32,828 nucleotides of DNA from Euprymna scolopes (lineage: Eukaryota; Mollusca; Cephalopoda; Sepiida; Sepiolidae): NCBI GenBank assembly GCA_024364805.1, contig CM044497.1, positions 15,729,433 through 15,762,260 of the forward strand. The letters are read 5' to 3'. Each line of letters begins with the position of its first letter. The first letter of the stretch is position 1. Of the stretch, positions 1 to 9,442 are shown in pieces. The translations under genes and the position numbers were made by a program. The notes beneath the pieces were generated by a model. It had not been told where the DNA came from and searched no databases. It saw nothing but the letters and a program-made list of their open reading frames with translations.

Positions 1-237
1 GCATGCAACAAATTCTACATAGGCGCCACCAAAAATTTCAACAATAGAGTGGCATTACTTAAGAGCAACATCAAAATTACAGATAGCAGACACCTCTGTG
101 TTTCAAAACACGTACACACATGCAGTGGAAACAGCTTCAAAATAATGCCAATCTACCAAACAGACAATTATTTTTATTTACTTACACAGGAAAAAAAAAT
201 TCATAACAAGATTCACTCCTGAACTAAATAGAGCCTA
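1..237 (+). pseudogene. Penelope-like element, C-terminal GIY-YIG endonuclease fragment
   Basis: Read from base 1, the frame gives a peptide beginning CNKFYIGATKNFNNRV and containing KIMPIYQ. The FYIGAT piece, an Arg a few residues later, a short His/Cys spacing (SKHVHTCSG) and a terminal stretch ending FTPELNRA are the layout of the GIY-YIG nuclease at the C-terminus of EN-bearing Penelope-like retroelements. In that family the nuclease nicks the target for reverse transcription by the upstream RT domain. Here only about the last 75 residues are inside the window; the RT would lie to the left. The frame is interrupted near the end, so this is a decayed copy. The motif match is good, but a free-standing GIY-YIG gene cannot be ruled out without the upstream sequence. 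Confidence 0.72.
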
Positions 238-1122
238 ATATCAACACACAAAAACATGAAATGCAAGGCACACTCGCATGCACATCCATATACATATGCA
301 CACCCACCCACACATAAATCAGAACCGACACATTAAAACACACACGCGCGCGCATATAACCACACACAGACATAACACCCCTATCTCTAATACAACACAC
401 TGAACAATACCAACGCTATTTAACCTCGAAACCAACAACACTAGGAAACACTTAGAACCATAGTATAATATCTGTTCCAACACCTCGCTCCCCCTTCAGT
501 CAGTGGAGGAGAAATCTCTCATGACTGAGACAACTATCCTCCCTTCTATCACCCCTCCATACCTATACCCCTCCAATTGGCCCTCCCCTCTGGGGAACGA
601 GATCTTCCACACACTAGGAACCGATCCTGGGTCTGGCCATACCAACATGGAAAGACAATAAATAGAAACATTAAAAAATCCCCTATACATATTTTTAAAT
701 CCACCCCTCTATCTAAACAAACATCATATAAAGAACACCAGAAAAATCCAAGACTGAAACGAAAAATCACAATACTAAAATCTAAGAATCTAAAAAAATA
801 AATATCAAAATAGAATGAAAGCACCCCTACCCTTATTTCAGAAGAGCTGCTTCTCCCCCTCCTCCTCACACATACACATTAGTAACGACCTTGGATCACA
901 GTTACCTTCCTAGGGAAGTAAATAACTTCATAATACTATAAAACAGTATTCACATTCTTCAAATCAATAAAAGAAATCAAACACACATCCTACCCTAAAG
1001 GAAAAAAACGATTTCAATGATTTAAAAACATTATTACAATGATCGAAATATAATTCTCAATGAAACACCAAGACACGGAATAATAAAATAATGTTAAAAA
1101 ATACACATTGTTGGTGACCACC

Positions 1123-1125
<3 letters not shown>
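238..1125. other. Non-coding, A/C-rich trailer, probably 3' UTR of the Penelope-like element
   Basis: No coding signal is visible. Positions 261-400 are rich in cacaca and acgcgcgc runs and the rest is A-rich with CCCTCC patches. It directly follows the GIY-YIG stop and runs to a (TA)n tract, which fits the untranslated tail of that element. This is inference from position. Open frames at 496-869 are low-complexity and overlap on both strands, so they are not called. Confidence 0.35.

Positions 1126-1172
<47 letters not shown>
1126..1172. repeat. (TA)n microsatellite
   Basis: Uninterrupted TA dinucleotides of about 47 bp. They mark the point where the A/C-rich trailer stops and AT-rich single-copy-looking DNA begins, so this may be the insertion boundary of the Penelope-like copy. 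Confidence 0.9.
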
Positions 1173-1179
<7 letters not shown>

Positions 1180-3150
1180 ACTGTAACTCTGTATAAATTT
1201 GTGTATTTTATGTGACGGATCTTGACCTGTGTCATATAAGGGCGTTTTTAATGCTATAAAGAATGCAGTTGTATTTGAGATACGGATGTAATGTTCTTAA
1301 AAGAAAATTCGAAGAGCCTTCCTTCACATTTATATTTTTATGCTTTTCTCAGTCATATTTCAAAGCTATTACATAATTTTCAAAATGCTTTTTTACTCTG
1401 AGAAACTTCTAACTTTTAAATGTCTGTTCTGGCATTACCTTTTCTGTCCTCGGTTAGTAAAGAAGAAATCCATCATGACTGGAACAATTTTTTTTATTTT
1501 TGTTCCTAGCCAGAATGCCCCATTTTGGGAAGCTGGACTTTCCTCATATTAAAAGCTGACTTTTCTCTCGTGGGGAGGCAAGTAAATAGGAACTTTTAAA
1601 ATGTCTTTACCATAGAAACAGGAGGTATATTACGTCATATACTGTTCAAGAAATGAAAAGATCGAGTAAGCTTCTTGTAACTCCGCCATCTTGTTGATAC
1701 TAAGCTTCTCAGTGTTAATTAAAATCGTTACGTTTATCCTTACATTTTGATGTGTAGTTTCATTATCTCCATGGAAACGAGCATGTTGTTTGTGAGCCAC
1801 TCTTCAATGTGTTATTCAAGAATAATTCGTGATCATGTGCTGTTTCATTATTACAGGAAGTTTGCATATCATACTTCTAAGATTGGTTGAATTGTACATT
1901 GTTGACAAATAGTTGGAGAATGTGCATGTTACGTATGCGCTTCGTAGATTTTATGACATTTTAATTATAATTACTCGTCCTTAAAAACCTATCGAATAAT
2001 TCGTCGTGTTGCTGCATTTGTCTTGTATTCCGGCCATTTTTGCTTTATAAGGTAATCGAATTGGAATTTAATAACAGATTATTCACAGGCATTCTTCTTG
2101 CAATATTGTGTGAATATAAACATGCCCATTATACTTAGTATTAAACCAAGCATAGAAAATTATTTTCTGTAATCTAACTGATTGAATTGTAAATCCTCGT
2201 TGTCATCGTTGTCATTGAACTTATTATGTTTCACCAGCATCGGTGCCTTATCAAGTAAGTGCCAGAATATTCACAATAACATACAGTGACCTATATTGAG
2301 AACTCTATATTCGAAGTTGTTTCGCTATCTTGTAACTAGTACGTCAAAGTACCCCGATATATTTGGTAGTTTTGAGGCTTCAGGCACCAAACACAAAATG
2401 ACAAAATAAGGTAAGACATACACCAGCACAAGACGGATGGGCTATGAACAACGATTAATATACCAAGTCATTAGTCCCAAACACTCTCCACCACGAAACG
2501 TCCGTTTACATAATTTATAGCAAAAAAAAAAACAAACGTTCCAAATCCGCTTGTTTTTGATTCCCAGACTTCAACAAGTGGACCATAGTCGCTACATGAC
2601 ATGCTTCTATTGAAAAACACAGTTGCTACGTTTATTTTTTTCCTCTGTGTCGAATCGCGATATATATATTCTGATAACGTGTAGCGGTTCCAGTTGTTTT
2701 GAAGCACAATTCGAAATTTCCAGACAATCATTTAGGGATACCTCATCATGAATGGTTTCTGATTAGAGAAACACATCGAAAAATACCTCATCCGAGAAAT
2801 TCTACTCACGATAGGAAAAACGAAACGAATAATCGGAAATTTGAGTATAAAACCAATAATCAAATGTCCAATGTCAGAAATCAACTGGAATTATACGGCG
2901 CTGATTGGATTTTCTATTATTTTATTCCTCTACACACTCCGTATAATGGTTAGACATCTCCCTCCGACAGGTAAGATTAAATATTTAAAAAATTTAACAT
3001 TGACATAATTTCATCATGTTGAAAAAAACGACATACATTTCTCGAACTATAATTTATAATATATTTTCAGAGTATTTTGTTTAGCGTTCTCATAGTAACA
3101 ACGACTGTACATTACTTTTAATTTTTCATTGCATTGTATTGGCAAATAAA
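1173..3150. other. AT-rich stretch with no recognisable gene
   Basis: Only short chance frames occur (longest about 86 codons on the minus strand at 2471-2731), with no domain, no codon bias and no consistent splice-bounded exon that I can see. No terminal inverted repeat or known repeat signature was recognised. Confidence 0.5.
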
Positions 3151-3154
3151 TCAA

Positions 3155-3161
3155 CTTTTGT

Positions 3162-3195
<34 letters not shown>

Positions 3196-3212
3196 CATAT
3201 ATATTACAAAAG
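3155..3212. repeat. 58-bp AT-rich palindrome with perfect 22-bp arms
   Basis: Bases 3155-3176 are the exact reverse complement of 3191-3212, beginning CTTTTGTAATATATATG. The 14-bp centre is TA dinucleotides. The non-TA ends (CTTTTGTA / TACAAAAG) show that this is more than a simple TA run. Confidence 0.85.
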
Positions 3213-3219
3213 TATGTAA

Positions 3220-3300
3220 AGTATGTATGTGTGTGGGTGTGTGTGTGTGTGCGTGTTCGTGTATGTGTGTGTTGGTGTGCATGTGCGTGTATGTGTATAT
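3220..3300. repeat. Imperfect (GT)n microsatellite
   Basis: GT dinucleotides with interspersions (gcgtg, ttcgtg, catgtg, tatgtg) over about 80 bp. The open frame across it is a by-product of the repeat. Confidence 0.85.
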
Positions 3301-3607
3301 CATAATCTCTTATTTATACATTCATTTTTGCTACATATATGCATTATACCCAACATCCTCGAGCCATTTAACGAAAAGTTGTAATAATTATTCTTTTTCT
3401 ATTTTTTTCTTGTGTGTGGGGCGGTGGAGCGGGGTTAAAGTAAAACGGATATCGGAATGAGGAATTCCATGGGAGACGACATGCATTTGGACATTTTTCT
3501 GTTCTGTTCTTATTGCTTTTAATTCATGATATTTATAATTTCTTATCTCGTCCGGCGTATAAATTGACCTCAACATAACTAGAATATCGCTCAGCTTTCT
3601 AACATAT

Positions 3608-3613
<6 letters not shown>
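3301..3613. other. Unassigned spacer with one long minus-strand open frame
   Basis: A minus-strand frame is open from about 3605 to 3388 (it includes SDILVMLRSIYTPDEIRNYK). The non-repetitive part is about 70 codons. I recognise no family, and the start of that frame lies inside the neighbouring TA tract, so it is most likely chance. Confidence 0.3.
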
Positions 3614-3693
<80 letters not shown>

Positions 3694-3697
3694 TATA
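3614..3697. repeat. (TA)n microsatellite, left flank of palindrome region
   Basis: About 84 bp of TA repeats with a single C interruption near 3688. Together with the TA tract at 3949-3971 it suggests that the ribozyme-bearing palindrome sits within or next to an expanded TA microsatellite. Confidence 0.9.
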
Positions 3698-3801
3698 ACT
3701 ACTTCATTTAATCACAGAAATTAATATACGAAGTATAAATTTATGCGTAAACTTTAAATATTTACTTCAACAGTGTTCAATACGTAGGTAGAGCTAGGTA
3801 G

Positions 3802-3948
3802 TAAGTTATAAAATATATATGGCGATTATGCTACACAGAATAATCCGCGTTTCATCCACGCTAGGATTCATAAGCCTGATGAATCCTAATGTGGATGAAA
3901 CGCGGAATATTCTGTGTAGCTTAATCGCCATATATATTTTATAACTTA
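3802..3948. repeat. 147-bp near-perfect palindrome carrying a hammerhead motif
   Basis: Bases 3802-3872 and 3878-3948 pair as an inverted repeat with no indels: each coordinate pair sums to 7750. I count five mismatching pairs (at 3829, 3843, 3860, 3861 and 3872) in 71, about 93% arm identity. Outer ends read TAAGTTATAAAATATATATG. The centre is around 3875. (TA)n lies on both sides, so a TA-targeted MITE is one possible origin. The other is an inverted duplication of a hammerhead-bearing retroelement terminus. Confidence 0.9.
3871..3923 (+). ncRNA. Type I hammerhead ribozyme, complete core
   Basis: All conserved parts are in order. Stem I 5' strand is TAAGC (3871-3875), followed by the core CTGATGA (3876-3882). 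Stem II is ATCC (3883-3886) with GGAT (3893-3896), loop 3887-3892. GAAA is at 3897-3900. Stem III is CGCGG (3901-3905) with CTGTG (3912-3916), using three Watson-Crick and two G-U pairs, loop 3906-3911. T3917 is position 16.1, A3918 is position 17, and the stem I 3' strand is GCTTA (3919-3923), pairing perfectly with TAAGC. Predicted self-cleavage is after A3918. Hammerheads of this kind are known in Penelope-like elements and retrozymes. The 10.1-11.1 pair is A-U rather than the usual G-C, and position 17 is A rather than the commoner C; both are tolerated variants. The mirrored minus-strand copy has CTTATGA in the core and no matching stem I, so only the plus strand looks competent. Confidence 0.85.
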
Positions 3949-3992
3949 TTATATATATATATATATATATACAAACATATATATATACATTT
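3949..3992. repeat. (TA)n microsatellite, right flank of palindrome
   Basis: TA repeats to about 3971 followed by a degenerate acaaacatatatatatac continuation. Confidence 0.8.
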
Positions 3993-4704
3993 ATGTATGT
4001 CAATTTTGCTAATATTCTACAATGTTATTCAGACGTATTTGCAATCGTTTATTTATTACATGTTATCGCGATATCAAAATGTATTCTAGAGAAGTAAAAG
4101 TTTAAAACAAAAGGTACCTTGTATAGAAACGGAATAGACTTTTTATTGAAATGCAGGTTGTTTTAAAACTGTAATTTGACATGTCAGAGACATAAATACA
4201 TTCTAGATAGTATGAGTAATGTCTCCTAACGAACAATTGCTTATATTCCATGAATATCTATATGCTAATCTGAAATTCAGTCAATGTAAAAAGTGCTTGA
4301 GAATAATTACCCAAATTTCGCTATGTGACTAGAAGGGGCACTTAGGGTTTATGTAGAGAATTAGAGTAGCCAACAGAACTTGTTTGAAAATATGAAATAA
4401 TAACGATTCGGTGAAGATATGTCTTATAATGAAGACTTACCGGCGAATGAAAGCAACACCGATTGTAGATTTCAGCTTGAAAATACCCATAAGTATGACA
4501 AAGCACTTATAATTCAATGGCTGTAAGTTTTTTTTTTCTAAAATAAACAATTATAGACACAATGACTCGTAGAACTCTATCTATATTCTTTTTTCATTTT
4601 AATATGCTTTCATAGAAATGTTTCTGCCATGTCACAAAAAAAACTATTTTCTTTACGTCACAAGTGTCACACTCATGCATAAATTCCATAACTAATATAA
4701 CATA
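3993..4704. other. Non-coding DNA upstream of a Helitron 3' end
   Basis: No gene is visible. Because it lies directly 5' of a Helitron-type terminus, part of it may be the body of a non-autonomous Helitron, but I could not place a 5' TC end. Confidence 0.35.
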
Positions 4705-4732
4705 GTGACCCAACGGGTCACGGGTAGTCTAG
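4705..4732 (+). mobile_element. Helitron 3' terminus (hairpin plus CTAG)
   Basis: GTGACCC (4705-4711) and GGGTCAC (4715-4721) form a perfect 7-bp stem with an AAC loop. Seven bases later comes CTAG (4729-4732), followed by T at 4733. A hairpin about 10 bp before a terminal CTRR, inserted next to T, is the defining Helitron 3' end. The end of the Helitron fragment at 24600 shares ACGGGT(N3-4)CTAGT with this one, so the two are probably one family. Rolling-circle transposition would recognise this structure as terminator. Confidence 0.72.
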
Positions 4733-4733
4733 T

Positions 4734-5837
4734 ATTATATAATATTTTCTGTCCATCAACTACTTTTAGGTTATTAAATGTGCAAACTTCAAATTTGGTT
4801 GGAATAACCCCTTACATATTTAGATTGTCTAAAGACCCAGAAAGTGCTGGTTAGATTTCAACCAAACCTTCCATGCAGATACGCTAGATCAATTTACTTA
4901 TTTAAATTTATTTCTGCTAGTATTTTTCACATTTGTATACATAGCACACATTTAAAAAATATTTTTGCAACTCTCTCCATTCATTTTATTTTTTCGGATG
5001 TTGTTTATCTAAAATGTCATTTTATACTAGTATTGGCCAGCTTTAGACTGAAGATTCTCTTCGGTAAAATGACAATATGAATGTTTGTCTTGGTTATAAC
5101 CTACCTACAAGACTACAGATATAGCCATAATTTCGTTTCCCATTTTTAATTGTTGATATTTCATTGACCAAGAAAAATCTGCTCGGACCAACATTCTAAA
5201 ATTAATTATCAATCTGTATCGAAAGAAAACTCCAATTGTTTAGATTAGAGGCGCATCTAATATAACGGTTTACACTTTAAAATGGTGCAATATTTGCTGT
5301 ATCGTATTCTGCACTGACTATTTCTATTTGATGTGTTGATGAAGTAAATCAATTAATTTGAAGTAATCATTCAGTGTCACCAATGCTTACGTTTTGATGG
5401 ATTGCGTTTACTTAATTTTCCCTTTATTGTTCTTCCAACTTATATAAATGAAGCAGCATCTGGGCTATTTACGGGGCAATCAATAATTGTTTTCCTTACA
5501 TATTATTTCTATGATTCAACTCACGTTGAGTGAATGAACCTAATTGTAGCAACTCAACTGCTACGCAACAAAAGACACTATCTGAAACTCCGTGATAGTA
5601 TCAACTACTTTAATTAGAAAGAAACAAATATTAGATAGAACAAATATTTAAAGTGACAACGAGTAAATTCCAAGTAATTAATGATTGAAGGTATTTAACC
5701 CTTTTACGCCATATGCTGTATATCGCATGTGATATCGAGAAATAAAAAACGTAGATAGAATAGATATATAATTCAATGAATCAACTGATATTTCATACAG
5801 TTTACCAGGAAATAGGAAACATACAGGAACATAACTA
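4734..5837. other. AT-rich spacer, no gene; possible half piggyBac-like end near 5698
   Basis: No coding feature is recognised. TTAACCCTTTTACGCC near 5697-5712 resembles the outer end of piggyBac-like elements (TTAA then CCC), but no partner end was found. Confidence 0.35.
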
Positions 5838-6710
5838 CAAGGTGGAACGATGAAAGCGTGCCCCTAAAGAAACAACACTACAGTTTTATTTTAAAACTTT
5901 TATTGAAAAAATCAATAGAAGTTACATGATTATGTAGTAGAGCTGACATCTAATCAATGAAGTTGCCTTCAGTCGGAATTACCGTCTTGATACCGGTCCA
6001 CAACTAGGAGCATGCCTTTTCCACAAGCGCCGGTGCGAGCCTGGCTATTACTTGGCGGGTGGCTGCGCTCAGGCTGGCATTGATGATATGGGAGGTCATG
6101 TTAGTGATGTTCTCAATGTATGACGAAACGAAGTAGTTCAGCAAGTTCAGATTGTGGGAGGAGGGCGCAGTGAGAAAAGGATACAAACTCTTAGCACTCC
6201 TTCTGAAGCTAAGTCTAGATCACTTTGAACTTGTGGGCCGGCGCCGAATCTTGCTGATACACGCAAGGTTTGCCAGCAGCCACTTGATTGCTCCAGGGGA
6301 TCACCACAATCTTCAGCACATCCAGGTACACTTTGGTGTTGACTTTCAAGCTGACTCTGAAGATATGAGGTGGCATGGTGTAACTCTTACTTGAAGCCAC
6401 ACCAAGTACCATAATTGAGCTCAAGCGTTGAACCGTTTGGATTATCATTTTGAAGGTGCTGGAAATGGTCCTGTTGTAATAACTTGGATCAGTAAAGAGC
6501 ATAAGTTGAACAGGGACGCATCTTCGATCTCTCTCGTTAAATATTGTGCCACTTTCAGGCATGATAGAAGCCTCCAATCGCTCTGGGGATTTGTACAAAA
6601 CTGGCTAACTAATGGATGGTCTGCAACAAAAAAGGAAATACCGATTTTTATCAAACGGAAATGCAATGATGTTGTCTTTTATAAGCAAACGATTTTATCG
6701 TTCCACTCTG
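5838..6710 (-). mobile_element. Tc1/mariner-superfamily transposon, internally deleted copy A (873 bp)
   Basis: The left end CAAGGTGGAACGATGAAAG is mirrored on the right as CAGAGTGGAACGATAAAAT, and each is abutted by TA (5836-5837, 6711-6712). This is the TA target duplication of IS630/Tc1/mariner elements. On the minus strand the transposase remnants run from about 6598 to 6004. They are an N-terminal helix-turn-helix piece (DPSYYNRTISSTFKM), a catalytic-core piece (VLGVASSKSYTMPPHIF, then QQDSAPAHKFK with the second catalytic Asp), and a C-terminal piece (LNLLNYFVSSYIENITNMTS). The usual third-Asp motif SPDLNPLDYF reads SHNLNLLNYF here, so that Asp is Asn. HTH and core are joined directly, so about 100 residues including the first catalytic Asp are missing and the frame shifts before the last piece. 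The copy is inactive. Family members are normally about 1.3 kb. Confidence 0.85.
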
Positions 6711-6712
6711 TA

Positions 6713-7437
6713 TAAGGATCGTAAAGTCATTTTAATTCGCTTTATATTAAGACTCATTCAGTATAAGCAACATAATTTGGCTTTATTTAATTACGAATCC
6801 TTAAAAGTTAGCCGCCTTCCATAGTTAGACTCAAACAGTATGACAAATTTAATTTCATATTTTTTATAGTAATGTTAAATATGTGTTAATTCCATTTACC
6901 ATATCGTAGTAAGATAGCTCTGTAACATATACGGTAATAGAATTTAAAAATGATATGTAAACTTTTCTGCATTGTGATAGGTGATATTTGGAAAAAAGTC
7001 AAATTCAGGAAACTTTAATAAACAGGTACATAATATGAAAAATAGTAACAACGATATTATTAGACTTCTCTACATAAAATGTCAGGAAATATAATTTGAA
7101 ACTAGCGCCACCTTTCGCAATGTATTTATTGTAAACCATACATATTAATAGACAGTTTCCGTTAAAAATGATTAATTTGGTTAAATCATTTTTATTTAGT
7201 TATAACCTCACAAAATGCAAATATTTTAAATTTGAGGGTATTTTACAAGTAAATGAATTCCAGAATTATCCTGGATGAATGGAAATCACTTCGAATGTTA
7301 AGGACGTGATAAATGTATTGAAATGACATATGCTGATGAAGCTTACTTTATATGTAGCACGTGATTAGTCGAGTTACGTCTTGTTTTTGCGTTTTCCTGT
7401 GTGTGTATTCATTCAGAACAAGAGAAAATTATATGTA
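6713..7437. other. AT-rich spacer, no gene seen
   Basis: Lies between the mariner copy and the left end of the large composite element. Only short frames occur. CTGATGA near 7331 lacks the partner GAAA and stems of a hammerhead. Confidence 0.5.
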
Positions 7438-7690
7438 TAGTCAGGTTCCTAATGCAATTTTGTGGGAACTTTTTGGAAAGGTGTTTTGTCTCAGAGATCA
7501 GAAAATCAATGTTTGCATTTGCCCAGATGCGTATATGGCGGGCATATTGGATTTACAAAATAACCGCTGTAAGATGTACGCTTTGTAATATCTCGGATTT
7601 TGAATAAGCTGGAACACTGATTTTAACTGCTAAACCTACATTTTCAGGGTCATAGAAGCCAATAGTGGTAGTTATAAAGCGATCACATTT
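7438..7690 (+). repeat. Left terminal/subterminal repeat of the composite element
   Basis: Reads TAGTCAGGTTCC, then GTGGGAACTTTTTGG, a TATATGGCGG block, AATAAGCTGGAACACTGATT, and a block ending near TATAAAGCGATCAC. Every block recurs inverted at 16769-17215. Compared with the right end it is shorter: it passes from the outer unit (TTTGCATTTG) straight into the TATATGGCGG block of an inner unit, as if one about 160-bp unit had collapsed. The two open frames over it are incidental. Confidence 0.8.
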
Positions 7691-7911
7691 TTAAGATTAA
7701 CCTTTAGATTCATAACTCGGTTCAAACTGCTATATCTTTGTAATAAAAAATATGTATCATTTATAAATTCATACTTCAGCTGTTACTTAAAAATCTTGCT
7801 TTTATATCAATAATTTAAATTGTTAATTTACCTCTGATACTCTGAGAACTTGTAGTTCTTGTATTACTATTTCAACATTACTGTAATTCTCTCTGTATTT
7901 GTAGGTTAAGA

Positions 7912-8957
7912 ATGAGTGATGAGTCCCAAAGTAGAGAGGAGACATGTCAAACTAAGGAGTCCATTATCTGGAAGCAGTGCATTCTCTGTCAGACTGATTA
8001 TAAAAAGAAAGAAGTTTTGGTGCAACATCCTCGATTAGAATCCTATGAGCTCGTACGGCAGGTAATTATAGAAAGGTTTAGTTTGAATGATGGGGGCTAT
8101 GTCCAAGTCCAAAGGCGACTGCAGAACTGCACACCAAAAAGCAATGGGTGAAGAGAGGACGGTCTGGCATCGCGCATGTCATTTGAGTGCAACTAATAAA
8201 GTTGAAATACAACATGCAAGAAATCGCAACGCACACGCCTTAGCTACATGACACTGTACTGCCAAAAACACCTGGCCAGAAAAGAGGAAGCACAGAAGAG
8301 GCTTTTCCATGCCTCTCTACACCTGGTTCTGCATTGCCATTCACGATCACATACAAGTCCACTGGATAAGAAAGAGTGCTTCTTCCAACAGGACAATGTC
8401 CAATAACTGTACTATGTCAGGACTGAGAATTCAGGTATAAATCTCAAAGATGCTGTGGAAAAGGTTTCATAATCCTGAACTGAAAACTAGGCTGAACACT
8501 TGCATATGAAAAGGTTATGCACATGCAATTGATGTCCTATACGACAAAGCTTTTTGAACCAAAAATGTGTTCCATGCTCTTCGATATACTAACACTAGAC
8601 AAACTGCTGAAGAACCCTTTCTACACAAGGCGAGTCTGCTAGAGCTGATAAATATTATTCACGCAGATACAAACAAAAAACAAAGCATACCTTGAGATGG
8701 ATGATATTGAAACGACTTATGTTAATATGCTTGGTTCGGAAGTTTTTGAAAGTCATGTACCTGAATTCAGTAGAAAATGGCTAAAAGAAAGGATCCTTAT
8801 TTATTTGCCGCACCTGAAATCTGTTCGACCGAACATAAGGAAGCCAACTGTCCTCTACTCCCCCAGATGCATGTGAAGAGGAAATGGTTACTACCTCAAT
8901 AACAACTGGTAAGGAGGAAGAGAACAGCATGAAGACAATCTACAAACAGCACAGGTG
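7912..8957 (+). pseudogene. N-terminal part of unclassified element gene, zinc-binding motif
   Basis: The first frame starts at ATG 7912 (MSDESQSREETCQTKESIIW) and holds a CxxC (C-I-L-C, residues 23-26). Further downstream, VWHRACHLSATNKVEIQ (around 8160-8210) supplies a His/Cys pair that could complete a zinc site. The last recognisable piece, near 8870-8957, reads EEEMVTTSITTGKEEENSMK. The stretch is decayed, with several interruptions. I do not know a named family. The CxxC followed by a (Y/W)H-x2-C layout is common at the start of large multicopy invertebrate ORFs. It faces inward from the left terminal repeat. Its likely continuation starts near 12980, after the nested insertion. The function is unknown. 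Confidence 0.55.
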
Positions 8958-8989
8958 ATGAACAGCATTATGTACACTGTTTTGACTCC

Positions 8990-9440
8990 TAATGGGGGGT
9001 AGATATTTATTTGCTACCAACCCTAGCAAAATGCGGCATAAGGCCGGCAGGTGGAGAACAGGCTAGCTCCCCTAAAGAAGGGGCACTCTCGCCTCAACAA
9101 AAACTGCCTGGACACCCCCCGTCGGCATTCCCGATAGGGGCGCCTCAGGCGACAAGCAATTAACTTGCCCCACCAGAAAGCCCGCTGACAAGGCCTGGGA
9201 GGGTGGGCCTCCTAGGTAGTACCCAAGCGGTGTACCTCAGTCCGACTGGTGCTGGGCCGATTCCCGGCCCCTCACCTGTCTGGCTGAGTGTCAAGAACGG
9301 ATCCTTGACGAGTACTTCTACCCTGTCTCCCTCAGACGAACTGGTTGAGGTGGGTATGAGACCAATGAATTCGCGAATCGTTTTTATAACCACCGGCTGT
9401 GCTAACCAACTAATGAAAACCTTCCAAAGTTTCTATAAAA
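8990..9440. repeat. GC-rich repeat-like block, unclassified
   Basis: This block is clearly richer in G and C than its surroundings. It has short hairpins (CCCCTAAAGAAGGGG near 9068-9082, GCGCCTCAGGCG near 9139-9150) and overlapping open frames on both strands (9160-9448) without a domain. The composition resembles the 5' UTR of a LINE or another inserted repeat. It sits between the N-terminal element piece and the copia fossil, so it probably arrived with or before the copia insertion. Confidence 0.4.
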
Positions 9441-9442
9441 AT

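Noticed and set aside
3388-3690. 100-codon minus-strand frame
   Set aside because: A third of it is TA repeat (poly-IY). The remainder matches nothing I know and has no supporting start.
6152-6824. Plus-strand frames across the mariner copy
   Set aside because: They are antisense shadows of the minus-strand transposase.
7331-7352. CTGATGAAG as a hammerhead core
   Set aside because: No following GAAA and no helices.
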